Assembly: GCF_000275845.1 (NCBI RefSeq)
Contig: NW_006766883.1
Coordinates: 2,673,107 to 2,737,106 of the forward strand
DNA length: 64,000 bases
Reading direction: 5' to 3'
From: Dichomitus squalens LYAD-421 SS1
Lineage: Eukaryota > Basidiomycota > Agaricomycetes > Polyporales > Polyporaceae
This document shows positions 1-10,933 of this stretch, piece by piece. A program made the position numbers and the translations under genes. The stretch's first letter is position 1. Each line of letters begins with the position of its first letter. Under the pieces are notes generated by a model that saw only the letters and a program-made list of their open reading frames with translations, was not told the DNA's origin and did not search any database.

Positions 1-404
1 GGACATGCATATGGTTGATGAAACATGTTGAGAACACGTTGAAGCTACTGCACTGACTCAGGCATGATCATGTATATGCGACTGCACCTTTACTATGGTA
101 CCTCCTGTTTAGATCAGGGTACAGGATCCCCTGGGGGGCCAATGGGCACTCAAATACAGACATGGAAGTACCGCACGCATATCCATACTTCAAAACATTG
201 TGGATTTACCTGGGTACGCGTGTGGTCAACCAACGGGGCCGTGATGCGCTGTCATGGAGTAGTCCCTGTGACCGTGATATGGCCTGTTTAGGCAGGTCGG
301 GTAGGGTAGACGCCGGAGAGAAAAAGATCCGCGCGTTCACGGACTTATGCAAGGCGCTGTAGGAAAGTCATCCACTCTGTGTGAGTCTGTCGTAGCCGTG
401 GTCC
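1..404. other. Left edge, no gene seen
   Basis: Only short open frames with no recognisable motif. Probably the promoter side of the F-box-like gene that follows, though I see no clear TATA box. Confidence 0.4.
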
Positions 405-1764
405 ATGATTTCCACCATCCCCTTTGATGTGGCTTGTACGATCACAGATCACTTGGACGGTGACCTCACATCACTCGCGTCTTGTACGTTGTTGTGCAGC
501 ACATGGTTGCTCGCCAGCCGTCGACACCTCTTTCGCAAAATGGATGTCTGGTCGACCCTCGAGGATGGTTCCTTCGCGACATTCGACGAATTCCTCAAGG
601 GTTCACGACACGCCGCGGAGTACATCCAAGAGCTCTATCTGGGGTGGGATCAACGCCCTTGGGCGCAGTCCGAGGCACCTCTAGCGGATCCACGCAAGAA
701 GCCAGCGCGGATCAGCTTGCGCCGCCTCCATAGTATCGTGCAGCAACTTCCCCTCCTCCGCAAACTCGTAATCAACGACGTCGGTCAGACCACGGACGGC
801 TTCGTCGTGCCTTCTTTTCCCGCCCGGCCGGCCATTGACAATCTCGAAATCAAGTTTATGGTTTTCGAGGAGGACAGGGATGGACCCCTTGACGTCCTCA
901 GGGTGCTCGGCCTATTCTCTGAGATCGGCGTGGTCTCGTTGTCTGAGTGGTGGGAACCTACCTCGACTGTGAAGCCCGAGGTGCTTATGCGCGACTTCGT
1001 ATACCCAGGCCCGGTGGAGATACATGGTCTGACAATGCATCAAATGTCTTTGTCGTGGCTCCCGCTTGTTTACCGCGCAATACTCAAGACCGGGTCGCTC
1101 AGAAAGGGAGGACCGCTCCAGACGTTAACGTTGCAATTGGACTCGTGCCCGTGGGATGGGATCGTAGTGGCCGTTGGGTGGCTCTTGCGGGAGGCGGGTC
1201 AGAACCTGAGGTTTCTACGATTTGATCCTCTTCGATTGCTTGAATATTATGACGGTACGTCGACCCTACATAAAGACTACCATTCGGAGCCGTATCCGCG
1301 TGATAAAGGCTCGCCTTGCAGGTTCCAATCGACTGTGGGGAAGGACCAATTTCTCCTCCTGCACTGCTCTCGTCTCGCTCGTCCTCAACCTCGACTACTC
1401 ATGTTATATGCGCAACGAACTCGGGATTCGCCTTGGCAAAGAGCTTGGATTTCGCATATATCAAGAGCTGCTCGCAGACGACTGTCCACCATCCCTCCAG
1501 CGGATCACGTTCCGTGTGAAGCTCTACAAAGAGCTCCAGGATCGTGACGGCCTGTTCTCGATGCCGTGGAATACGATGGAGAAGGTCTTGTTGAACAGCA
1601 GGACATTGGAGGAGGTCGTGATAGACTTCAATACTGGGAGTTACGATGGAAGAGAGAAGTTTTGTGAGATGATGCCGACGCTGGACAACAAGGGCATGTT
1701 GACGTTCCGATACCATGAGGTGAGACTCTCCAAGTCGTCAGGCGTGTTGCGGTCAGAACGTTGA
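405..1764 (+). CDS. F-box-like protein, hypothetical
   Basis: Two exons, 405-1254 and 1322-1764, joined across a 67-bp intron (GTACGT...GCAG, phase 1), giving about 430 residues. The first 45 residues (MISTIPFDVACTITDHL, then a Leu/Cys-rich helix ending in SRRHLFRKM) look like the short F-box motif usual in large mushroom F-box families. Known F-box proteins bind Skp1 and bring substrates to SCF ubiquitin ligases. The rest is Leu-rich (for example RRLHSIVQQLPLLRKLVI) without countable repeats. ATG 405 is the first Met of the frame and sits directly before the F-box-like segment. The joined frame stays open to TGA 1764, which supports the intron. The F-box assignment rests on pattern only; a generic Leu-rich protein is the alternative. 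Confidence 0.7.
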
Positions 1765-2299
1765 CGTGCATCGGCATGTACAGGACGGCGACGCCGAGTC
1801 GTCATACTGGTGGGATCTCCCCTTCTGAGTTATAATACAATCGCCCAATGCCTTTCAGGCCATGGTCTGCTATTTACGCTCTCCGCCGTCGTCTGTCAAC
1901 ATCGATGGAGTATAACTCGTAGTACATTTGAAGCGGTCGCCCCCCGCTTATCTTGTCGTCGTCTGAACGCATGAGAAGTCTCCTGGCACGTCTCAGGGGC
2001 ATTGCGTCATACTACGATACCTTCCGAGGACCAAGGAGAGGGCTGCAGTCGTGCTGTGAGGTGTATGAGGTCTTCGCTCGCTAATCCATATGGTTGTCAC
2101 CAACATACTTCGTGCCCGGTAACATGGATCGCCTAGTCTCGTATATGTCTTGTCCTTGTCCCTACCTTGACTGGTATCAGAAACCGTCGGTTTTGTACCG
2201 TGTACAGCTCTTCGCTGAATACATGAATCATACCTGATTCTCGAAATGAAGCCACACGGTCCTATCCTACAACACTTGAGTCTCCTGTTCCTTCATTGC
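1765..2299. other. Convergent intergenic gap
   Basis: About 535 bp between the 3' ends of two convergent genes. No open frame with family resemblance; probably the 3' UTRs of both. Confidence 0.4.
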
Positions 2300-2869
2300 C
2301 TATACCAGGACGCTGCCTAGCAACTGTAGGTCGTACACAGTTATCCGCCCGAAAAAGTCCGAGCTCTCCTCGAACACCAGCTTCAGGCTATCCACGTTCG
2401 CATCTGCGATACCGGCCTCTGTTGAGGTCAAGTCGAACGCTTGCTTCCTGTTCACGTCTTCGGGGTATATATGCGTTAACGTCCGCCACTTCTGCTCTCC
2501 ATTCTCCAATATCTCGATCAGTGTTCTTGTGCCTACGAAGCCCCCCTGGAAAGTGATCTCTACCCGTTTGGGTGAAACTGGCTTCGGAAACGTTAGTTGG
2601 ATGTATTGCGGTGTTCCCTATGTATGTCATTAGCGTTGCAACCGTGAGTCATGATGGGGGTTACAATTTGAATCGTACCTGTTGTGAGGTCCAGCAGGTC
2701 TCTGGACTGCCATCGGTCAGGAATTTTTTCCCTACCGATTTGTCCAGTGTGGAGCTCACTCTGTTTACGAAGACACGTCAGTATTGATCAATCGATCACG
2801 GGTGATGTAGGCTTCAACGCACTTGATTTTAGTGCTTGCATCAATTAGCGGGTCCATGCGCTCAGACAT
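2300..2869 (-). CDS. NR2C2AP (TRA16)-like protein
   Basis: Three exons on the minus strand, 2869-2823, 2760-2679 and 2617-2300, with introns of 62 and 61 bp, giving 148 residues (human NR2C2AP is about 139). The first exon is only 47 nt, so the gene is easy to miss. Landmarks match the family in order: IKVSSTLDK, SPETCWTSQQG, VEITFQGGF, and the C-terminal SSDFFGRITVYDLQLLG, close to the human DATDFFGRVVIYHL block. The vertebrate protein is a small discoidin-like beta-sandwich known as a nuclear receptor cofactor. Fungi lack such receptors, so the ancestral role here is unknown. Phases agree at both junctions and CTGAC lies before the first acceptor. The neighbouring phosphatase is divergent, with its start 302 bp away. 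Confidence 0.85.
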
Positions 2870-3171
2870 TCTGCAGGCAGTTTCCAATAGAATGAGGGCT
2901 CCGCCAGTGCAATTCGGAGCGTTCCTTCACTCCTGCTCCTCGGTGTATCTGGTGCGCCAGAAGTGGAAGTTGGGGTTATGGTGGGTTCCGACGTCGAGGC
3001 AATCCACTTTCCTATGACGCCTCCATGTCACGTGTAACATACCCGGGTGAATCGCGTGCAAATCTACGTCGTATCAACCTCCTTGGCCTCTCGACCATGA
3101 CATCGTAGTCACAACTCTCCTCTGTACACCCAGCATCTGCTTGCGTGCGCACACGCTCTCGGTGTCTAGCG
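2870..3171. promoter_or_regulatory. Divergent promoter region
   Basis: Roughly 300 bp separate the start codons of the minus-strand NR2C2AP-like gene and the plus-strand phosphatase, so both promoters must share this space. No convincing TATA box. Confidence 0.4.
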
Positions 3172-4386
3172 ATGTCAGAAACAATCCCAGGCCTCCCGGG
3201 CTGGCTCGAACGCTCCCACAACCTCGAGCACCTCACCGCCGTCCTCCGCACGCTCGCGAAGCGCGAGCGCACCCGCAGATCCGCCCGCTCTGCCTCCCAG
3301 CACCCGTCGCACCCCCTCAAGCGCCACTGGCTCGCGCACCTCGCGTCCACCGTGCAGACCAACGCCGAACACGTCGCACACTACTCCATTGCTGTCGGCT
3401 CGGATCCCGCCTACGCCCCGCTCAACCGCTACGCCGATATCTATCCCTACGACCGCACGCGGGTCGTCGTCTGCCCGGGGGACGACAGCCATGCCTGTGG
3501 TAGCGGCTGCGAGGCGGGGCGCTACCTGAACGCGGACTGGGTACGGGAGCTGTGGGGCGGCAAATGGTGGGTTGCTACGCAGGCACCGCTCCCGCTGACC
3601 GCGCACACCTTCCTCTCCATGCTCGTCGAGGGCATCTCGCCCCCACCCTCCCCTAACGATCCCGCCTCCGCGACGGAGAATCGGAATCTGCGCAGCGAGC
3701 GGCGCATCCGCACAGTCGTGCAGCTCACACAGAACCTCGAGGGCGGCATGCGCAAGGCCCACATCTACTTCCCGCCCGTCGAGGGCCAGAGCTGGGTCAT
3801 CGAGCCCGGCGAAGGGCGCGCGGACCCGATCGAGGTGACGCTCGTGCGTGCGCAGACCGTCGACGAGGCGCACTGCGTGCAGAGCGTCGTCCGCCTGCAG
3901 CTGCTCTCGCCCGAGCGCGCGCCCGTGGGCGACCCCGTGGTCTTCCAGCACCTGCTGTATGCGTCGTGGCCCGACAACGGCGTGCCTGCGCGCGAGGACC
4001 GCGAGGGCCTCCTGCGCTTCGCGAAGCTTGTGGACGACGCGAACCGCGACCTCTCGCTCTACACGGGCATCGCAGACCTGGATCCCAACCCGCCGATCGT
4101 GGCGAATTGCTCGGCGGGCGTGGGCCGCACGGGTGCATTCATCGCGTTGTGCTCGCTCTTGCGACACTATGGCTTCTTGTCGCCCCCTGGCACTGAGGGC
4201 AGTCAGGCGAAGATATCGCCCCTCCCTGAATCACCACTCGGCCCGTTGCCGGACGAGCTGAAGGATGATTTGATTGTTCAGGAGATTGACTCCCTAAGGG
4301 AGCAACGGCCGGGGATGGTCCAGCGGGACGATCAGGTCGTGATGATCTACGAGGCGCTCATTGCAGCGTTCGTTTCGGCGAGCTAA
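3172..4386 (+). CDS. Classical protein tyrosine phosphatase
   Basis: Single exon, about 404 residues from the ATG at 3172. An in-frame ATG at 3145 lies nine codons upstream in poor context. Hydrolyses phosphotyrosine on cytosolic or nuclear proteins, the role of yeast Ptp1 and fission-yeast Pyp enzymes. Visible motifs in order: LNRYADIYPYDRTRV (the phosphotyrosine-loop NRY), WPDNGVP (WPD loop, general acid Asp at about residue 268), ANCSAGVGRTGAF (P-loop CX5R, nucleophile Cys at about residue 313), and a C-terminal QRPGMVQRDDQ that fits the Q-loop. All key residues are present, so it should be active. Odd points: it has no intron among intron-rich neighbours, and it is so GC-rich that long antisense frames stay open across it. 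The insert ISPPPSPNDPASATENRN looks like a surface loop. Confidence 0.93.
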   Translation: MSETIPGLPGWLERSHNLEHLTAVLRTLAKRERTRRSARSASQHPSHPLKRHWLAHLASTVQTNAEHVAHYSIAVGSDPAYAPLNRYADIYPYDRTRVVVCPGDDSHACGSGCEAGRYLNADWVRELWGGKWWVATQAPLPLTAHTFLSMLVEGISPPPSPNDPASATENRNLRSERRIRTVVQLTQNLEGGMRKAHIYFPPVEGQSWVIEPGEGRADPIEVTLVRAQTVDEAHCVQSVVRLQLLSPERAPVGDPVVFQHLLYASWPDNGVPAREDREGLLRFAKLVDDANRDLSLYTGIADLDPNPPIVANCSAGVGRTGAFIALCSLLRHYGFLSPPGTEGSQAKISPLPESPLGPLPDELKDDLIVQEIDSLREQRPGMVQRDDQVVMIYEALIAAFVSAS

Positions 4387-4946
4387 ACGGACACAGATTG
4401 GACTGCACGAGTTCGCGATGATTTACTTGACTGACTACGAGAATTTGGAGGCCGTGCCATAAGGAAGCCTCAGCTCTCTACACGCCACCTTTTTGGAGGC
4501 TTACTCGCCTAGAGCTACGTCTCTGACGAACTCTATTGACGCATGTACTCACTAACGGATAGTATGTAGTTCGTAACCTCCAGTGCATATAGCGATATTA
4601 CCTACGACATAAGCGATTCATTCTTGCCAGTTAGCACAAGTGTGTCACTGGAGTCAAGTCCGACTGCCGTCGGAGTCTTCGCACTCAACTGCAACTGTGG
4701 GCACAACGTTCTTGATGATCTGTCGATGGATGTCTGCTCCCTGAGCAAGGCGATGTTGCATGGGGTATATTGTGGTATGGCACGGCAACATCATGGGCTA
4801 TATCATAGGTATGAAGGTACAAGGGGGACATTAACGGGGGGGCGTAAGGTATGAGAAGGCCGCAATCTGATGTTGGGAATGAAGGGTCGTAAAGTCGTAA
4901 GGTCGTGAAATAGTGATGCAGGCAGAAGACACCGAAACTCAAACTA
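4387..4946. other. Convergent intergenic gap
   Basis: 560 bp between convergent genes. Holds short AT-richer open frames without motifs; most likely 3' UTRs. Confidence 0.4.
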
Positions 4947-6023
4947 TTACGCCGAAGTAGCGCGAGCGAAGAGGGCACCCGAAGAAGAGACCGTGGAAGT
5001 AGAGTCTGAGGTGGGCTCGGAGGAAGCTGTCGTAGAACTGTCCCATGTTGCGGTCGTGGTGCTCGAGGAGTCCTCCGTGTAAGTCGTCGCCGGGCCGGTC
5101 CCTACAGAGACCTCGAACTTCCCGTCCACTGCCTTAACCCCAACGAACATCGGGGGAACGGCCCTAGGATTGATGAGGGAAGGAAGTTTGCCCGCTGCGT
5201 TGGGTATAGAAGGAGAAATAGGGGGGCTGATAGGTAGGTTAGGAGGAGTAACTGGAAGGGATGAGGGAAGAGAAGGAGGTGCGACGGGGAGGGAGGGAGG
5301 GGCGACGGGTGGGGAGATGGGTAGGCCGATGGGAAGGGAGATGGGTAGGCCGACGGGTAGCGACGGGTGGGTGCTGGGGGCTGTCTGCGAGCGCTGCATG
5401 GTCGACATCGCATCAGAGGCGGACGCCGAAGAGGCTTGGTCTGCCACGGCTTCCCACTCGGCAATGGTGCCGCGAGCTGCCAGATTCTCTACAGGCACAG
5501 CGGCGCGAGAGACGGTTTGCATCTGCTCGTGCGCATCGGAGATGGCCTGTGCGACCAAGCGCATCTGGTGGGCAGTCAACGGCTGCACCGATTCCGCCCC
5601 CGTAGCGCCCTTCTGCTGCAGTCCAAGTGCGGCCAATATCTTGTTCATGAGGGGGGTGAGGATGGGGCCCACAACCGGTAGTCCTTCCAACGTTGGAAGA
5701 AGAGATTCAAATTGTCTGCGGTCATGATGCAACTCAACGTGGGGCGCGTTTGCTCCTGATCATCGCGTGAGCACGCTGGATGTATAAAATGGCATTGCAT
5801 ACACACCGACATGATTCGTTCCGCCGAACGAAACATCTCCCACGTGCACATCAGCAGTTTCTGCGCGGCCCGCCATAACAATCGAGCGCATGCTCGAGGA
5901 TGTCGACGAGACCATGGCGTGCTCGCCGGCATCTGGCTCGGTTGGGGCGGCAAGAGCGGCTGACGAGGACGACATTGCCAGCGCCGCCAGGAACAGCGAG
6001 GAGCTTGTCGTCGAGAGTCTCAT
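4947..6023 (-). CDS. Secreted Pro/Ser-rich hypothetical protein
   Basis: Two exons, 6023-5807 and 5755-4947, across a 51-bp intron (GTGTGT...TCAG, phase 1); 341 residues. The start at 6023 is chosen because it opens directly onto a signal peptide (MRLSTTSSSLFLAALAM, then small residues to an Ala-x-Ala-Pro cleavage area near residue 26). The middle has a helical stretch with LPVVGPILTPLMNKILAALG and AISDAHEQMQTVSRA. A proline repeat follows, built from units like LPIGLPISPP and VAPPSLP. The C-terminus is a Ser/Thr-rich tail (about the last 45 residues), which may carry O-glycans or precede wall attachment; no clear GPI hydrophobic tail is visible. I do not recognise the family. A cell-wall or surface protein is an inference from composition. 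Confidence 0.75.
5222..5370. repeat. Degenerate Pro-codon repeat
   Basis: GGGATGGG/TAGG-rich imperfect tandem repeat of about 15-30 bp units. On the minus strand it encodes the Leu-Pro-Ile/Val-x-Pro-Pro repeats of the secreted protein. The strong purine bias of the plus strand makes it prone to slippage. Confidence 0.7.
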
Positions 6024-6700
6024 GGTGAAAGAACAGATAGGCTGTGGATGTATGAAAGCAATACGAAAGCGCAAGAAGAGCAACCAGCGAGCGGTCTCGT
6101 GGAGAGATCGTGATGGTCAGAGAAGGAGAGCGGTGAGGAGCGAGAGACCGGAGGAGGTTTGCTTTTATTGAATTCTGGCGGGCTTCTGCGCGGCTGACGA
6201 TCGAAAACCAACCTCGCGCGAGGAGAACAGCCATATTTGGCCGGGGCTGACAGTGATAGACACTCTCGGGACCGCATCGCCGATCGGTGGCCGTGGCCGT
6301 GACGAAAACCCCTTCGTGGCCTCGGACATTGCCGTCATGCTGGAAGGGCAAGTGTAAGCCATCGCATAACACATTAATTACAAGCAGGCGTGCAACGCTA
6401 CTACCAGAAAGCCCGGTTACCGAACACAAGCGCCAGGAGGCGCGCGGAAGTAGGTGAGCGGTCACCGGTCGACTAACAACAACACGCCCATCAGTAGGTC
6501 CAGATGAGAAAAGCATGGTACACGTTCATGGCGATAGACGACAACCATGAAACTAGCGGGCCTAGATATGATAGCCCAGGGAGCAACATTTGATACTGCC
6601 TAGATCCGTAATCTATCAATAGTCTAAAATATCTATGTAAAGGTGCATCAGCAATACAGCAGGGGACACAAGGGAATGAGCTGTACCACATCCAGGAACG
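6024..6700. other. Upstream of secreted-protein gene
   Basis: Contains the promoter of the minus-strand secreted-protein gene. No open frame here looks like a protein of known type. Confidence 0.4.
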
Positions 6701-6911
6701 TCAGAAGACGCCTGTCCTTCCCCGTCCCCTGTGTTCCATCTCGAATAGCTCGTCATCCTCCCAATGGTCAGCATTCATGCGTTGCCTGACATGGTGCCCG
6801 CCGCCACCCGATCGCACCCCGAGAATAATCATGTTCCAGAGCTCGGACATGGCCGAGAGGATAGAGCGGCCCATGCATGAGGAGAGGATGCACCATGCCA
6901 AGAGCGCGAAG
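6701..6911 (-). CDS. Possible 3' exon, membrane protein
   Basis: A minus-strand exon begins after an AAACAG acceptor at 6912 and ends at TGA 6701. It encodes FALLAWCILSSCMGRSILS and a short Gly-rich linker, then an acidic/basic tail ending ELFEMEHRGRGRTGVF. One hydrophobic helix plus a charged C-terminal tail resembles the last exon of a fungal multi-pass membrane protein. Candidate upstream pieces with good donors exist on the same strand (one ending GTLSTWIDG before GTGAGACG near 7433; another ending near 7549 before GTAAGTAAG), but I could not join them into one convincing protein. The family is unknown. Confidence 0.35.
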
Positions 6912-7688
6912 CTGTTTGAGGCAAAATGCTTGAGACACGATGCCGCGCCACAGATACAAACATAGCGGATCGTATTCACAGAAGAACAGAGAGAAAGACG
7001 GCCAAGGGAAAGAGACCAGAATCTTGAGAAACCATGGTCGTTGGTGTGGCCTGGCTGTACTCGAGTGGAGGAACACTAGGCGGTGGGGGGTGAGAAGAGG
7101 TTCAGCGGGCGCCACGTGCGACGGACTGATGGTCGAGGGAACGCCGGTATCAGATAAGATGAGAACGGCCTGCGGGTGAGAGACCACGCTGGTTCGCTGC
7201 GGCGTAGAGCTTCAACGACAGCGAATCATGGGACTGCAGGATACGAGAGACGAGGTGAAGTGGACCACGAAGAGGCACTTTCGTCGCACGGCCGAGGACA
7301 TGCGCTGGGTGGTATCGTGTGCGGCGCCACCGGTTCAGAGTCCGCCCTCCAAGGACAGACTTGATGACGCTAGCACGGCATCTCTGCTTTTTGCTCCTTG
7401 CGCCCCAATCCCCCACTCTCGTCTCACCATCGATCCAGGTGGATAGTGTGCCGAGCACGTCAAACATCGGACGTAAGTAGGTGAGTTGCGGATTCCGCAT
7501 GGTGCAGCGCCATGAGATCGCAGTGTGAGATGGCTTACTTACCGACACAGTGGAGACGCACCCAGAACAGAGGATCCCAGTGCCCGTCGCTGTCTGTACC
7601 GCTCCCTCGGATCCCTCCTACACAGCTCCTGACCACGAACACTCATATACTTATACGCCACACCGTCCACACTGTATCCTCTAGCCCA
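6912..7688. other. Unresolved gap and CDF1 promoter
   Basis: May hold further minus-strand exons of the membrane protein above. The last part must include the promoter and leader of the first CDF gene; CATATACTTATACG near 7645 is an AT-rich stretch about 40 bp upstream of its ATG. Confidence 0.35.
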
Positions 7689-9643
7689 ATGCAAGACACC
7701 AAGTCATCTCCTGACGACGCACAGATGGCGACGCCGCCGCGCACTAGGCGGTCCGCATCGACATCTACGGTGAGTAAGCGCCCGCTTCTTAGGGTTGACC
7801 ACAGTGACGGAACCGCCTATAGCATACCGAGACAATGGTACCCGATCTTCTGCAACACCTCGACAATGTCGAGAGGGCATCTGTGCCCCAACCCGTCTCA
7901 GACCCCTTCAAGTTCCGCAGCGCATACAAGACGGATGAAGAACTGTCGGAATTGCGCAGGCGTAAGAAGGGCAAGTCCCTCGAAGACTACCATAAGCGGC
8001 AGAACAGTGTTTGTGGCGTCCTCGACATTACGCTTCGGACGTGTATCTGACGTTGCCCCGAAATAGCTCATCGAAGACCTCCTCAAGACCATGGAAGACC
8101 ACACCAACGACGCAAGGGTCGAGGAGGAAGCCGCTCGTTTACCAGTACGCGGGGCGGTGTTAACTTCCTCGTCAATCCGCAGCACTCATCTCGCGTTATA
8201 CAGGTCAAGATAGCCGTATGGGCAAGCCTCATTGCCAACCTCAGCCTCTGCGTACTCCAGAGTAAGCACAGCAGCTGCTCCTTTGGGAGCACTATTGACC
8301 CCGCGCAGTGTATGCGGCGATCTCGTCGCTGTCGTTGTCGCTTCTGGCGACCGGTATCGATTCGGTTTTCGATATCGGGAGCAACGTCCTGCTGTTCTGG
8401 CTCCATAAGAAAGCCGACGCCCTCGACATGAACAAGTGGCCCGTCGGTGGTGCTCGCCTTGAGACCATCGGGAACATCGTTTATGGTGAGCAGCGTCTCA
8501 AGCGCCCGTCCGCGTGTTCGTGCTGACCCACCTTTTTCACTTAGGCTTCTTGTACGTTGCTTGTGATGCTCTTGGCTGAACATACTAAGAACGTTTGAAG
8601 GATGGGATCTGTGAACTTGGTCGTCATCGTCGAGTCTGCGCGGACCCTCATCACACATAACGGAACCGACGACACCAACACCCTCCACGTCCCGTCTCTG
8701 ATCGCCGTCGGAGCAGCGTTGGGTGAGCGAGTACTCGCCTTGAGCCCTCTCATTGGCTGACGAAGTTTGTAGGCGTGAAGTTTCTGCTATTCTTGTACTG
8801 CTTCGGGTACCGAAACTCGTCCAGTCAGGTCCGCATGCTGTGGGAGGACCACCGCAACGACCTGTTCATCAATGGCTTCGGTGAGTGCCTCGCACGGCAG
8901 AGGGAATGAGGAAGGGAGAGGACTCACAATGATGGGGGAACCACAGGTCTGCTCATGTCCGCGGGTGGGAGTAAGCTCAGGTGGTGTGAGTGCTGGTTTT
9001 TGCTGGTCCCATAAGGCAGACTCGGCTAATGCTTCCTCTGTCCAGACCTTGACCCGATGGGAGCCATCATCGTAGGTTTTCTAGATCAGATGAGCACGGT
9101 GTGCGTACCGAATCAGCCCTAATTTACTTGCGCGTCCTAGATCGCCGCCGGGGTCATTATTGCGTGGTCGCGCACTGTATACCGCCAATTCTGTTTGCTC
9201 GCCGGAAAGTCGGCGCCACACGACTTCATTCAGCTTCTTATCTACAAGACCATGACATTCAGTGACGAGATTGAGAAGGTTGATACTGTACGAGCATATC
9301 ATGTGGGTTGTCCTTCTCGGCTCCCTCTGGCGGGCGTCGACAGGTTGCTGACGTCTACATCTTCCTTGAAACTTCCTCAGAGTGGACCTGATTATTACGT
9401 GGAAGTGGACGTGGTGATGGACGCGAACACGCCGCTCTGGAAGGCACACGACGTCAGTCAGAGTCTTCAGGACAAGATTGAGGTCCTGCCGAACGTGGGC
9501 CGTGCGTTCGTACATGTCGACCACGAGGCAACCCACACTCCCGTACGTGTTGTCTTCTTTTCGCTTGCCTTTTTTGCTTATATTGATTCTCTGGGATGTA
9601 CCGCCGGTTCGCCGATGCGTAGGAACATCGCAAGTTCATGTAA
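7689..9643 (+). CDS. Mn-type CDF cation transporter, copy 1
   Basis: Thirteen exons: 7689-7769, 7823-8008, 8067-8144, 8204-8261, 8309-8485, 8545-8551, 8601-8722, 8773-8880, 8947-8985, 9046-9071, 9141-9302, 9381-9542, 9623-9643; 408 residues. CDF proteins are proton/cation antiporters that move divalent metals out of the cytosol, to vacuole, Golgi or outside. Seen here: a hydrophilic N-terminus to about residue 115, then helices. The second metal-site helix has D152-S-V-F-D156 and the fifth has D262-H-R-N-D266. This DxxxD pair is the known signature of the Mn-transporting CDF subgroup; zinc CDFs use His in place of an Asp. The C-terminal CDF cytosolic domain is visible (SDEIEKVDTVRAYH, YYVEVDVVMD, RAFVHVDHE). 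Exon 6 is only 7 nt. It is first of a + strand trio with an NRAMP gene and a paralogous CDF. Confidence 0.93.
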
Positions 9644-10933
9644 CTCACGGCTCGCGGATCCCGCAGCTCACGCGACATACCGATACTCTCGCAATGCTGT
9701 CAACATTCAACGACAAGGACACGACTAAGAGAGAAGAACTGTTCTAACAGAGACTATAGTGAAGATTCTGAAATTGCGAAATTACGATTATGATAATGAA
9801 ATAGAGCGTACGATCTACTTGTGTTACGACAAACACTCACTGCTCTGCACTTTCGTCAGCGGCAGTCGGCCGGATGCAATGATCTCGGTGCGAGGGTGCC
9901 TTCCTCAATCTCATCAGCATGAGTCTGGAATGGAAGGAGACGTGCTTGACATTGAATGCGGGAGGAGAATTGAGGACCGTACTGATAATGGCCCAATCGC
10001 GCCGCAGCTGGGTTCCTGTGACAATCTCGCCTTCGTCGACCAGTTCTTCAAATAAGCGCTGTCGTCCGACACCGACTTAGCATACGGCATATTATGGCAC
10101 ATCCGTGGGTAAGCCCCGCCTCCCTTGTCGTGCTCATGAGAGACTTCGGGGTGCTGACGGCAATGGTAGCGCACATCAGCCCCCCATATTGTACGCGACG
10201 TTCTCGCGAAGCGCGGGCGAGGCGCTTCTCAGCTTCGAGCGGGGGCTCATGGTGACACTCCACCGGGCTCGTCGGATGTCTCGCTTCCAAACGCTTCAGC
10301 AGGCCCTTTCTATGCACAATCCCGCTGCTGCGGACAGAGAAGAAGACTGTCGATTGTCACCGAAACTCTGCATCTGCATCTTGACAACACATTCGCGACG
10401 GTTATCATATCCTCCGCGTTCTTCTCAAAACAGTCAGTCTTTGGGACTTTTCGGGGAATTGGCCGGAATCTACCTCACTGAGGACCAGGGGGTAAGGTTG
10501 CTCAGTAAGTTTGGTGAAGGTTATCGTTAATCCTGGACGCTTACCAGACGGCGATCAAGCTTAAGGGTTTCGGATCGCATGGCTAGCGCCCTCCAGACAC
10601 TCCACATTCGTGCCGGCCAGTCAAAACCTTCTCGCTCTCGTCGCATATGGAGGCTTTTCGCCAGTCTGCCGGCACACGACTGAACAGTTCCACTACCTTG
10701 GGCAGGATCCACTCCAACGGAAACGGGCCTCGTATTCCGGATTGCTACTTGGTAACGTTTCCAGCCAGAGGGTACTCGGTACTCGGCTGCATAAGCATTC
10801 TGATCATGCTTCACGATGCATACAAGTTCTTGACTTGCGTCGCTTGAGTGGGGCATAGAGTTGGTGGATATATAGCCCGGGTCAAGCTCTGAAGGAAACC
10901 TTGGAGTTCAGCCATAACTTCTGTACAACTTCG
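9644..10933. other. Gap between CDF1 and NRAMP
   Basis: 1.29 kb with no frame I can assign. The sequence GATATATAG at 10867-10875, about 60 bp before the NRAMP start codon, is a reasonable TATA candidate. Confidence 0.4.

Noticed and set aside
3175..4167. 330-codon open frame antisense to the phosphatase
   Set aside because: It is a shadow caused by high GC at third positions; the translation is Arg/Ala/Gly-rich with no motif, while the sense strand has a complete PTP domain.
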